A stretch of 64,000 bases of DNA from Microbacterium sp. SMR1 (GTDB lineage Bacteria > Actinomycetota > Actinomycetes > Actinomycetales > Microbacteriaceae), in NCBI RefSeq assembly GCF_003289625.1, contig NZ_QMBN01000003.1, forward strand, positions 186,001 to 250,000, in the 5' to 3' direction. Positions 33,381-41,359 of the stretch are shown here, in pieces. Each line of letters opens with the position of its first letter. Position 1 is the stretch's first letter. The notes beneath the pieces were generated by a model. The model did not search any database and was not told where the DNA came from. It saw nothing but the letters and a program-made list of their open reading frames with translations. The position numbers and the translations under genes are program-made.

Positions 33381-34793
33381 TCAGCGGGACGTGGCTGCGG
33401 GGGCCGCGGGCGCGTCGGCCTCGGCTTCAGCCACCTTGCGCCGGTCGCGACCGCGCAGGGCGAAGGTCGTGCCGTAGAGCGCGACGAGGGCGACGGCGAG
33501 CGCGACGATGACGGCGATCTGGCCGCCGGCACCGGAGACGCCGCCGAGGATCAGGCCGAACACGCCGTAGTCCGAGTCGGAGAAGGTCGAGTTCGAGAAC
33601 CCGATGTCACCGAGGACCGGCAGCAGGAACAGCGGCAGGAAGGTGATCGCCACGCCGTTGGCGAAGGCTCCGAGGACGGCGCCCCGGCGACCGCCGACGG
33701 CGTTGCCGATGACGCCCGAGGCGGCACCCGTCATGAAGTGCGCCACGACGCCGGGGATGATGATCGCCGTGCCGAGCGCGGCCATCCCGAGCATGCCGAC
33801 GATGCCGCCGACGAAGCTCGCGAGGAACCCGATGAGCACCGCGTTCGGGGCGAAGGGGAAGACGATCGGCACGTCGAGCGCGGGCTTGGCGTTCCTGACG
33901 AGCTTCTCGGAGATGCCCTTGAAGGCGGGCACGATCTCGGCGAGCACGACGCGCACGCCGGCGAGGATGATGAAGACGCCGGCCGAGAACGTCGCGGCCT
34001 GCAGAGCGAGGAACACGATGAAGTTCTGTCCGTTCGACAGCTCCCCCTCGATGTACGCGGCTCCCGCGAACAGTCCGACGATGATGTAGATCACGGCCAT
34101 CGAGAGTGCGACGATCACGGTCGTGTCGCGGAGAAAGCCGAGCCCGCTGGGGAATGAGATCTCCTCGGTCGACTTCGAACCGCCCTTGCCCCGGGTGATC
34201 AGGGCGACGAGACCGCTGAGGGCGACGCCGGCGCCGCCGGTGTGCCCGAGGGCGACGTCGTCGCTGCCGGTCACGCGGCGCATGAACGGCTGGACGAGAG
34301 CAGGCGAGACCACCATGTAGATGCCCTGCGCGATCGAACCCCAGAGGACGACAGCCCACGGCTCGAATCCGGCGACACCGAGGATGACGGCGAACATGGC
34401 CGCGATGTAGAACGCGACGTGACCCGACAGGTAGATGTACTTGAAGCGCGTGGTCGCCGCCAGCACGATGTTGACGATCATGCCGAAGAAGAAGATGAGC
34501 GCGGCGGCGGAGCCGTAATCGAGCAGCACCTGGGCGACGATCGCCTCGTTGTTGGGGACGACGCCCTGCACGTTGAACGCGTGCTGGAACATCGCACCGA
34601 ACGGATCGAGCGAGCCGACCACGACGCCGGCGCCGGCGGCCAGCACGAGGAAGCCGACCAGGGTGCGGATCGTGCCTTTGAGGACGTCGCTGAACGACTT
34701 CCCCTGCACGGCGAGACCGATCAGGGCGATGAGCGCGACGATGACCGCCGGCTGGGTGAAGATGTCGAGCAGGACATCGATGACAGCATCCAT
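33381..34793 (-). CDS. PTS EIIC permease, ascorbate (UlaA/SgaT) family
   Basis: 470 residues with about ten helices, the family length. Landmarks: QPAVIVALIALIGLAVQGKSFSDVLKGTIRTLVGFLVL at the start (read in parts), GHTGGAGVALSGLVA in the middle, and IPGVVAHFMTGAASGVIGNAVGGRRGAVLGAFANG near residue 355, matching UlaA. Known: UlaA imports L-ascorbate, but homologues serve other sugars. No ascorbate catabolic genes (ulaG/D/E/F) are nearby, so the substrate is open. Confidence 0.9.
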   Translation of the reverse strand: MDAVIDVLLDIFTQPAVIVALIALIGLAVQGKSFSDVLKGTIRTLVGFLVLAAGAGVVVGSLDPFGAMFQHAFNVQGVVPNNEAIVAQVLLDYGSAAALIFFFGMIVNIVLAATTRFKYIYLSGHVAFYIAAMFAVILGVAGFEPWAVVLWGSIAQGIYMVVSPALVQPFMRRVTGSDDVALGHTGGAGVALSGLVALITRGKGGSKSTEEISFPSGLGFLRDTTVIVALSMAVIYIIVGLFAGAAYIEGELSNGQNFIVFLALQAATFSAGVFIILAGVRVVLAEIVPAFKGISEKLVRNAKPALDVPIVFPFAPNAVLIGFLASFVGGIVGMLGMAALGTAIIIPGVVAHFMTGAASGVIGNAVGGRRGAVLGAFANGVAITFLPLFLLPVLGDIGFSNSTFSDSDYGVFGLILGGVSGAGGQIAVIVALAVALVALYGTTFALRGRDRRKVAEAEADAPAAPAATSR

Positions 34794-34847
34794 CGCGGAT
34801 GCTCCTTTCGTCGGTGAAAGCGTCGGGTGGAGGGCGGGAGGGTCGGG

Positions 34848-35129
34848 TCAGGAGTGCCGCTTGACGGCCTCGTCGACCTTCGTCCGGAGCTCCGCGAGGT
34901 CGATGATGCTGTCGAGCGCGACGACGTCGTCGCCGAGGCCGCTCGCGGCCTCCGCGATGTCGCGGCCGACGAAGATGGTGTCGGCGTCGCCCCGGGCGAC
35001 CGAGCCGAGGTCGGCGTGATCGACGGTGATGCCGGAGACTCCCAGCTCCTTCAGCACCTTCTCGATGTTCATGTGCACCATGAAGCTGCTGCCGAGGCCG
35101 GAGCTGCAGACGGCGAGGAACTTGGTCAT
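34848..35129 (-). CDS. PTS EIIB subunit, ascorbate/lactose-type
   Basis: 93 residues. N-terminal phospho-acceptor loop VCSSGLGSSFMVHMNIEKVL with Cys8, then the Rossmann-like EIIB fold to the C-terminus. The ATG overlaps the EIIA stop (ATGA). Passes phosphate from EIIA to the sugar as it enters through EIIC. Confidence 0.9.
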   Translation of the reverse strand: MTKFLAVCSSGLGSSFMVHMNIEKVLKELGVSGITVDHADLGSVARGDADTIFVGRDIAEAASGLGDDVVALDSIIDLAELRTKVDEAVKRHS

Positions 35130-35578
35130 TGGTTGACTCCTGTCATGAGGGCCGCGCGGACGTCGGCGGTGGTTCGGGCGGAGAGCAGAACCGCACGGGC
35201 GCGGTCGTCGCTGAGCAGTCGGGCGAGCTCCGACATCGTCGAGAGATGCGACTCGGTGTCGGTCGCCGCCAGGCAGAAGAAGAGGGTGATGGGGTGGGCC
35301 TCTTCGTCGTTGAGCAGGACGGCGGGGTCTACCCAGAGCGCGGAGAGCCCCGTGCGCACGACACCCTTCTCGGGGCGGGTGTGGGCCAGCGCGATGCCGA
35401 ACCCGAGATCGATGTAGGTGCCGCCGGCGGCGATCGACTCGATCATCGCGTCGATGTACGACCGCGTGATGGAGCCGTCGCCGAGAAGCGGTCGGCTGAC
35501 CGTCTCGATGGCCGCGCGCCATCCGTCGAGGTCGGTCGCGAACTGGATGCGGTCGTCGCTGAGCTGTTCGATGAGCAT
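35126..35578 (-). CDS. PTS EIIA subunit (mannitol/fructose-type domain)
   Basis: 150 residues. Phospho-His in GFGIALAHTRPEKGVVRTGLS (His near residue 67), with the supporting helix TRSYIDAMIESIAAGGTYIDLG before it and FFCLAATDTESHLSTMSELARLL after it. Accepts phosphate from HPr and gives it to EIIB. ATGA overlap with the EIIB gene; 14 nt after gntR. Confidence 0.9.
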   Translation of the reverse strand: MLIEQLSDDRIQFATDLDGWRAAIETVSRPLLGDGSITRSYIDAMIESIAAGGTYIDLGFGIALAHTRPEKGVVRTGLSALWVDPAVLLNDEEAHPITLFFCLAATDTESHLSTMSELARLLSDDRARAVLLSARTTADVRAALMTGVNQ

Positions 35579-35592
35579 GGGGGTCCTTCCGG

Positions 35593-36339
35593 TCAGACGC
35601 CGGGCCGAGGGCCGTGGAGCGTGAGGGAGATCTCGCTGTTCTCCGGAGCGTGGCGTGCCGTGCCGAAGGCGACCGGCGTGCCGTCGGCGTCGAACACGAG
35701 GGAATCGATGGTGAGCAGCCGCAGGCCGGCGCTCACCCCGAGGTTCAGCGCCACGTCCGGCGCTGCCTCGTCGACGCGCACCGTCATGTCGTTGCGGACG
35801 AGGCTGACTCCGTACTGCTCCTGCAGGAAGGCGTACAGCGACTGGTCCGAGAAGTCACCGGTGTACACCCCGGGGTACCGGGCGTGCGGAACCCACGTGA
35901 ACACGTGCTGGTGGAGCTGGCCGTTGACGTAGCGCAGACGGACGAGCTCGACCACGCCCTCCCCCTCCTCGAGTTCGAGGAGGCGGGCCACCTGCGCACC
36001 GGCGGGCACGAGCTCCTGACGGAGCACGCGGGTCGTGACGACGTTGCCCGCGCTCGTCTGCTGACGGTGGAACCCGGTGACGACGTCGGCGAAGTGCTCC
36101 GGGTAGTGATCGCCCGCAACCGGCTCGGTGACGAACGTGCCGCGGCCGTGCTCGCGAGCGAGCCATCCGTCCTGCACGAGCCCGTCGACGGCCTTGCGCA
36201 GGGTGATGCGGCTCACCTCGAACTCCTCGCACAGCTCGGGCTCGGACGGCAGCCGGTCACCGACGGCCATCTCGCGGATGCGTCGCAGGAGTTCGTCGTG
36301 GACGGTCCGGTACTTCGCGGTTCCGGCTGCTGTCACCAT
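35593..36339 (-). CDS. GntR-family regulator, HutC subfamily
   Basis: 248 residues. Winged HTH (residues about 10-75: YRTVHDELLRRIREMAVGDRLPSEPELCEEFEVSRITLRKAVDGLVQDGWL in parts, then REHGRGTFV) and a C-terminal UTRA effector domain (LLELEEGEGVVELVRLRYVNGQ, IDSLVFDADGTPVAFGTARH). AAGGAGG precedes the ATG. First gene of the PTS operon and divergent from transketolase; two matching 19-bp sites lie in the gap. The ligand is probably the PTS product sugar phosphate (inference). Confidence 0.92.
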   Translation of the reverse strand: MVTAAGTAKYRTVHDELLRRIREMAVGDRLPSEPELCEEFEVSRITLRKAVDGLVQDGWLAREHGRGTFVTEPVAGDHYPEHFADVVTGFHRQQTSAGNVVTTRVLRQELVPAGAQVARLLELEEGEGVVELVRLRYVNGQLHQHVFTWVPHARYPGVYTGDFSDQSLYAFLQEQYGVSLVRNDMTVRVDEAAPDVALNLGVSAGLRLLTIDSLVFDADGTPVAFGTARHAPENSEISLTLHGPRPGV

Positions 36340-36362
36340 TGGTCGCCTCCTTGCTGACTCGC

Positions 36363-36381
36363 GTCATCATGACGTCATGAC
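36363..36381. promoter_or_regulatory. GntR operator site 1
   Basis: GTCATCATGACGTCATGAC, containing the perfect 12-bp palindrome CATGACGTCATG. It matches site 2 (opposite orientation) at 17 of 19 positions and lies just upstream of gntR. Confidence 0.7.
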
Positions 36382-36440
36382 TAATCCGAGCTCGATCATG
36401 CCCGAAACCCGGCTTTCCCGCAAGATTGCGTCACAAAGTC

Positions 36441-36459
36441 GTTATGACATCATGATGAC
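36441..36459. promoter_or_regulatory. GntR operator site 2, at the transketolase start
   Basis: GTTATGACATCATGATGAC; its reverse complement GTCATCATGATGTCATAAC matches site 1 at 17 of 19 positions. Centres are 78 bp apart. It overlaps the first possible start codons of the transketolase gene. Confidence 0.7.
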
Positions 36460-36460
36460 T

Positions 36461-38536
36461 ATGGAGAACCTGATCTCGACGCCCGCCGCACCGGCCACCA
36501 TCCCGGACACCACCGAAGCCACCGATCACGACGTCGTCGTCGCCGCCCGCCTGCTCGCTGCGGATGCCGTGGAGGCCGCTCGCTCCGGACACCCGGGCAC
36601 CGCGATCGCCCTCGCGCCGATCGCGACCGCGCTCTTCCAACGGCACATCGAGCACGACCCCGCCGACCCGCAGTGGCAGGGTCGTGATCGCTTCGTGCTG
36701 TCATGCGGGCACGCGAGCATCCTGCTGTACACGCAGCTCTTCCTCACCGGGTACGACGTCACCATCGATGACCTCCGCGCCTTCCGCACGCTCGGCTCGC
36801 GCACTCCCGGCCACCCCGAACTCGGGCACACCGCCGGGGTCGAGACGACGACCGGGCCGCTCGGACAGGGCCTCGCCACCGCCGTCGGCATGGCCATGGG
36901 CATGCTGCACGAGCGGGCGACCTTCGACCCCGACGCCCCGCGGGGCGCATCGCCCTTCGACCGGCACGTGTGGGTGCTCGCCTCCGATGGTGACCTGCAG
37001 GAGGGCATCTCTTACGAAGCCGGGGCCCTCGCGGGCCGTCATGGACTCGACAACCTCACCGTGGTGTACGACGACAACGACATCCAGATCGAGGGCGACA
37101 CGCGCCTGACATCGTCGGAGGACGTGGGCGCCCGCTTCCGCGCCCAGGGGTGGCACGTCGAACGGATCGAGCTGGCCGCAAGCGGCGACGTCGACGTCGA
37201 CGAGCTCGACCGCGTCCTGGGCGCACCGAACCCCGTCGGCAAGCCGCGCCTGGTCATCCTGAAGTCGCAGATCGCGTATCCCTCGCCCGGAGCCCTCAAC
37301 ACCGCGGCATCCCACGGCGCCCCGCTGGGGGCCGCCGAGATCGGACTGCTGCGCGAGGCGCTCGGCACGCAGGCTGCGCCCTTCGACGTGAGCGAGGCGG
37401 TCCTGCGCCGTTCGCGCGTCGCTCGAGCGCGCGGTGCGCGTCTGCACGCGGAATGGGACGAGGCGTTCTCACGGTGGCAGGCATCGGATGCCGGTCGAGC
37501 CGACGCGCACGCCGCGTTCCGGGCACGCCGCCTGCCCGATGATCTCGACACGCGACTCCCCCGCTTCGACCCCGGCACGGAGGTGTCGACGCGCGACGCC
37601 TCCGGTGCCGCCATCCAGGCCCTCGCGCAGGCGCTGCCCGCGATGTGGGGCGGATCGGCCGATCTCGCCGAGCCCAACCGCACCGAGATCCACGCGGGCG
37701 GATCGTTCCTGCCCGAGGAGACGGCCCTGGGAACGCGAGCGGGCCGCAACATCCACTGGGGCGTCCGTGAGCACGCGATGGGTGCCGCGATGAACGGCAT
37801 CGCCCTCGCCGGCGGTTGGCGCGTCTTCGCCGGCACGTTCCTGGTGTTCAGCGACTACCAGCGCCCCGCGATCCGCCTGTCGGCGCTCATGGGACTTCCG
37901 GTGACCTACCTGTGGTCGCACGATTCGGTCGCGCTGGGTCAGGACGGCCCCACCCATCAGCCGATCGAGCACCTGGCGAGCCTGCGCGCGATGCCCGGCT
38001 TCACCGTGGTTCGCCCAGCCGACGCGAACGAGACCGTAGCGGCATGGCAGGCGATCGTCGAGGCGGACTCCCCCGCCGGGCTCGTGCTGGGCCGGCAGGG
38101 CGTGCCGGTGCTCGACATTCCGATCGCTGACGTGCGCGCCGGGGTCCGCCGCGGCGGCTACGTCGTGCGCGACGTCGTCGCTCCGGACGCCGTCATCATC
38201 GCGACCGGGAGCGAGGTCGCCCTCGCGCTGTCGGCCGCCGAGACGGCCGCAGCATCCGGGCTCGCGATCCGGGTCGTGTCGATGCCGAGCCGCGAGTGGT
38301 TCCTGGCTCAGGACGCGGCCTACCGCGACGCGGTCCTGCCGCCGTCGCTCCACGCGCGAGTCGCGGTCGAGGCGGCGTCGCCGTTCGGCTGGCACGAGAT
38401 CGTGGGCTCGTCGGGCGCCGTGGTCGGCATCGACGAGTTCGGGCTCTCCGCTCCGGCGGCAGACGCTCTGCGCGAGCGCGGCATGACGGAGGAGCGCGTT
38501 CTCGACGCCCTCCGCTCCGTCACCGCCCGGAGCTGA
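36461..38536 (+). CDS. tkt: Transketolase
   Basis: 691 residues from the ATG at 36461; in-frame ATGs at 36452 and 36455 are alternatives and no Shine-Dalgarno decides. Complete three-domain enzyme: SGHPGTAIALAPIATAL near residue 36, TPP motif SDGDLQEGISYEAGALAGRHGLDNL, catalytic Glu in IHWGVREHAMGAAMNGIALAGG, phenol of FLVFSDYQRPAIRLSALM, and HDSVALGQDGPTHQPIEHLASLRAMPG. Transfers two-carbon ketol units between pentose, heptose and triose phosphates. Probably a second, inducible copy serving the sugar imported by the divergent PTS. Confidence 0.95.
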   Translation: MENLISTPAAPATIPDTTEATDHDVVVAARLLAADAVEAARSGHPGTAIALAPIATALFQRHIEHDPADPQWQGRDRFVLSCGHASILLYTQLFLTGYDVTIDDLRAFRTLGSRTPGHPELGHTAGVETTTGPLGQGLATAVGMAMGMLHERATFDPDAPRGASPFDRHVWVLASDGDLQEGISYEAGALAGRHGLDNLTVVYDDNDIQIEGDTRLTSSEDVGARFRAQGWHVERIELAASGDVDVDELDRVLGAPNPVGKPRLVILKSQIAYPSPGALNTAASHGAPLGAAEIGLLREALGTQAAPFDVSEAVLRRSRVARARGARLHAEWDEAFSRWQASDAGRADAHAAFRARRLPDDLDTRLPRFDPGTEVSTRDASGAAIQALAQALPAMWGGSADLAEPNRTEIHAGGSFLPEETALGTRAGRNIHWGVREHAMGAAMNGIALAGGWRVFAGTFLVFSDYQRPAIRLSALMGLPVTYLWSHDSVALGQDGPTHQPIEHLASLRAMPGFTVVRPADANETVAAWQAIVEADSPAGLVLGRQGVPVLDIPIADVRAGVRRGGYVVRDVVAPDAVIIATGSEVALALSAAETAAASGLAIRVVSMPSREWFLAQDAAYRDAVLPPSLHARVAVEAASPFGWHEIVGSSGAVVGIDEFGLSAPAADALRERGMTEERVLDALRSVTARS

Positions 38537-38551
38537 TCGACCTCATCCCTC

Positions 38552-38614
38552 GACCCGACCGAAAAGGCGGTGACGCTCCGCGCGTCACCGCCTTTCGCGT
38601 CGGCTCGACGACGG
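38552..38614. repeat. 63-bp repeat, copy B, with bidirectional terminator
   Basis: Same as copy A at 32617-32679 except two bases. The hairpin occupies 38563-38595. Lies between transketolase (+) and the efflux gene (-), ending at the base before the efflux stop codon. Confidence 0.85.
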
Positions 38615-40090
38615 TCAGCGCCCCGGCGTCGCGACGGGGGCCGGGCGGCGGACGAAGAATGTCAGCACCACCGCCGCCGAGGCGATGCATGCGCCGGTGA
38701 CGAACGCCGTGTGGACCCCCGTGGCGGTCGCGGCGATCACATCGACGCCGTCAGCGACAGCCGATACAGCACCGACCGACATCAGGGTCACGAACAGAGC
38801 GGTTCCGGCGGCACCGGCGACCTGCTGCAGCGTGCTCACCGTCGCACTGCCGTGGGAGTACAGCCGCGCCGGCAGCGAGCCCAGCGCCGAGGTGAGCAGC
38901 GGCGTGAACACGCAGCCGAGGCCGAGGTTGAGGGCCATGTGGACCGCGATGATCCAGGCGATCGGGGTTCCGACGCCGAACGTCGTCATGCCCCACAGCG
39001 CGGAGGCCGCGACGATCATGCCCGGGATGACCAGCGGGGTCGGGCCGAACCGGTCGAACAGCGCGCCGACCACGGGAGCGATGAGCCCCATGAGCACGCC
39101 GCCGGGCAGCAGCATCAGGCCCACGGTCAGGGTGTCGAGACCGAGCACCTGCTGCAGGTACAGCGGCAGCAGGATGAGCGATCCGAAGAGGGCCGACATC
39201 ACGACCACGACCAGCACGACGGCGAGGCTGAACGACCGCGACTGGAAGGTCCGCAGGTCGAGCAGGGCCGCATCGGTGCGCTGGAGCTTGAGCTGACGCA
39301 CCACGAAGGCCGCCAGCGACAGGGCACCGACGACGAGGGGTATCCACACCGGGACCGGCGCGTGGCCGGTCGCCGACTCTCCGATCGAGCTCAACCCGAA
39401 GATCAGCCCGCCGAAGCCGAGAGCGGAGAGCACGACGGATCCGACGTCGAAGCGCGCCTCGCGCGTCTCAGTGACGTTCTGCACCCAGATCGCGCCGAGG
39501 CCGAGCGCCAGCAGCGCGATCGGGAGGACGAGCCAGAACATCCAGCGCCAGTCGAGCACCGACAGGATCAGACCCGAGACGGTCGGGCCGATCGCCGGCG
39601 CGACGGCGATGACGATGCTGATGACGCCCATCATGCGACCCCGGCGGGCGGGTTCGACGACATTCAAGACGGTGGTCATCAGCAGCGGCATCATGATGGC
39701 GGTGCCCGAGGCCTGCACGACGCGGCCGGTGAGCAGCATCCCGAAGCCCGGCGCGAGCGCCGCGATCAGCGTGCCCGCAGCGAACAGCGACATCGCGGTG
39801 AAGAAGACGCTGCGGATCGGGAAGCGTGCGAGCACGTAGCCCGTCAGAGGGATGACGACGGCCATCGTCAGGAGGAATCCGGTGGTCAGCCACTGCGCGG
39901 TCGCGGCGGTGATCTGCAGGTCGACCATGAGCCGCGGCAGCGCGACACCCATGATCGTCTCGTTGAGGATGACCACGAACGCCGAGGCGACGAGCAGTGC
40001 GATGACGGGGCCGGTGCGCACAGTCGTCGCGCGGGAGGCAGGAGGCGTCGGGATGGCTGAGGTATCGGGATGCTGCTGCTCAAGTGTCAC
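38615..40090 (-). CDS. DHA2-family MFS multidrug efflux transporter (EmrB/QacA-like)
   Basis: 491 residues from a GTG at 40090, chosen because TATAAT lies 6 nt upstream on the minus strand. Fourteen-helix DHA2 layout: VILNETIMGVALPRLMVDL, ATAQWLTTGFLLTMAVVIPLTGYVL (motif with QWL), GRVVQASGTAIMMPLLMTTV (motif C region) and GLMLLPGGVLMGLIAPVVGALFD. Proton-driven export of amphipathic compounds. Divergent TetR with a palindrome between them. Confidence 0.92.
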   Translation of the reverse strand: MTLEQQHPDTSAIPTPPASRATTVRTGPVIALLVASAFVVILNETIMGVALPRLMVDLQITAATAQWLTTGFLLTMAVVIPLTGYVLARFPIRSVFFTAMSLFAAGTLIAALAPGFGMLLTGRVVQASGTAIMMPLLMTTVLNVVEPARRGRMMGVISIVIAVAPAIGPTVSGLILSVLDWRWMFWLVLPIALLALGLGAIWVQNVTETREARFDVGSVVLSALGFGGLIFGLSSIGESATGHAPVPVWIPLVVGALSLAAFVVRQLKLQRTDAALLDLRTFQSRSFSLAVVLVVVVMSALFGSLILLPLYLQQVLGLDTLTVGLMLLPGGVLMGLIAPVVGALFDRFGPTPLVIPGMIVAASALWGMTTFGVGTPIAWIIAVHMALNLGLGCVFTPLLTSALGSLPARLYSHGSATVSTLQQVAGAAGTALFVTLMSVGAVSAVADGVDVIAATATGVHTAFVTGACIASAAVVLTFFVRRPAPVATPGR

Positions 40091-40117
40091 TGACTGATTA
40101 TATGGCAGTCTCTGCCA
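40088..40117. promoter_or_regulatory. Efflux promoter (leaderless type) and TetR operator
   Basis: Operator TGGCAG-TCT-CTGCCA (40103-40117, perfect arms) directly upstream of the minus-strand -10 TATAAT (40097-40102). Six nt separate the -10 from the GTG of the efflux gene, so the transcript would begin at the start codon. Confidence 0.7.
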
Positions 40118-40143
40118 CATTGGCGCTGTGCGACACTGAGGTC

Positions 40144-40818
40144 ATGCACCGCGACGGCGAGAACGACGCCCCGATCATCGAGGAGCATCCCGCGGGTCTG
40201 CGCGAACGACGACGCCAGGAGACCCAGCGCGAGCTGTCGGATGCCGCGCTCGACCTCTTCGAGCAGCACGGTGTGCATGGCACCACGGTGGACGACATCG
40301 CACGCCGCGCCGGCACGTCGCAGCGCACCTTCTTCCGCTACTTCGCGACGAAGGAGGCAGCCGTGTTCGCCAGCGCCGACGACTCGGCGCGCGTCGTGGG
40401 CGACGCCATCGACGCCGTGCGCGCGGGAGCGTCCGTCGTCGAAGGGATCGAACGCAGCTGGCTGAAGCTCCTCGACCGCTTCGACGCGCATCCCGACGAG
40501 CACATCCGCGCGCTGCGCATCCGCCGTCTCGTCGGCTCGGAGCCGTCGCTGCTGGCCGTCGCGCTGCGCAATGAGGCCGAAGAGGTCGAGCAGCTCACCG
40601 ACGCCGCCGTCGACGCGGCGGGCGCCGACGCCGATGTGCTCGCCGCTCGCGCGGCCGTTTCGACGATGGCCCTCGTCCTCCGGCTCACGATCGACGAGTG
40701 GGTCCGGCGTGCCGAGCTCAACGAGCGCGCGAGCGTCCGCCAGATCTACCTCGAGATGCGCCGAGGCGTCGCGACGGTCGCCCGCGACCTCGAGGCCGAT
40801 CCCCCGCACCACGGCTGA
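40144..40818 (+). CDS. TetR-family transcriptional regulator of the efflux pump
   Basis: 224 residues from the ATG at 40144. HTH in the usual place (LSDAALDLFEQHGVHGTTVDDIARRAGTSQRTFFRYFATKEAAVF, in parts, residues about 30-75), then helical ligand domain. Start codon lies 27 nt past the operator palindrome; autorepression and repression of the pump are inferred. The 55-bp repeat starts 3 nt after its stop. Confidence 0.88.
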   Translation: MHRDGENDAPIIEEHPAGLRERRRQETQRELSDAALDLFEQHGVHGTTVDDIARRAGTSQRTFFRYFATKEAAVFASADDSARVVGDAIDAVRAGASVVEGIERSWLKLLDRFDAHPDEHIRALRIRRLVGSEPSLLAVALRNEAEEVEQLTDAAVDAAGADADVLAARAAVSTMALVLRLTIDEWVRRAELNERASVRQIYLEMRRGVATVARDLEADPPHHG

Positions 40819-40820
40819 CC

Positions 40821-40875
40821 GAGGTCCCATTTCGGCCGGAAAAACCGGCGGTGGACCCGACCTAAGTGGGACCTC
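40821..40875. repeat. 55-bp palindromic intergenic element, copy 1
   Basis: Arms GAGGTCCCA (40821-40829) and TGGGACCTC (40867-40875) enclose 37 nt beginning TTTCGGCCGG. Same total length and arms as elements at 59930-59984 and 60824-60878. Sits in a convergent gap and may act as a terminator. Confidence 0.85.
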
Positions 40876-40893
40876 GCAGGGTGGAGTCGGAGC

Positions 40894-41298
40894 TCAGGCG
40901 CGTACGCGCTGAGGCGACGCCGGGCCGCGGGCGCGTCGTCGCGGCGAGCGCGCATTGCGGCGCGCAGACGCCGGCCGGGCCGCTTCGGCGACGGCTGCAG
41001 CAGCCGCGTCGGGCGAGGCGTGGGTGCCGAGATCGGCGCCGTGGCCGCTCTCGGCGTCGAAGGTCGCCGGTGCCGAACCGGTGGTCACGAATCCGGCGTA
41101 CTGGCCGTCGAGGGTCGCGACGAAGAAGTCGGCGTCCGCCTGTCGCCAGACGAGCGCGGGCGCGGAAGAAGAAAGAGTTGAAAGCACGATGTCCTGAGAA
41201 TGAGCGCGCACAGCATGATGCGCGGAAGAAGAAGGGAGCTGGATGAACCAGTGATCGCGTCGGACGATCTGCTCGACAGTGAGCCAGGCGAACGACAC
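40894..41298 (-). CDS. Hypothetical protein with basic C-terminal tail
   Basis: 134 residues from a GTG at 41298; start uncertain. The middle (ALVWRQADADFFVATLDGQYAGFVTTG) looks like a genuine small beta-rich domain, followed by an Ala-rich helix and an Arg/Ser/Pro tail (ARRNARSPRRRARGP) that could bind nucleic acid. Two near-identical Ser-rich codon runs (GGAAGAAGAA on +) occur. No family recognised; coding status is likely but not certain. Confidence 0.45.
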   Translation of the reverse strand: MSFAWLTVEQIVRRDHWFIQLPSSSAHHAVRAHSQDIVLSTLSSSAPALVWRQADADFFVATLDGQYAGFVTTGSAPATFDAESGHGADLGTHASPDAAAAAVAEAARPASARRNARSPRRRARGPASPQRVRA

Positions 41299-41359
41299 AC
41301 GAGCCCCGAAGGGACGTTTCAACGCTAGCACGCCCCCGATGAGCGGGGGCCGGACGGGG

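Noticed and set aside
33381..35578. Calling the PTS an L-ascorbate system
   Set aside because: Family membership only; none of the ascorbate catabolic genes is nearby and the neighbours suggest another sugar.
38570..40060. A 496-codon open frame on + opposite the MFS efflux gene
   Set aside because: Low-complexity His/Arg/Glu/Asp-rich shadow of a membrane protein gene.
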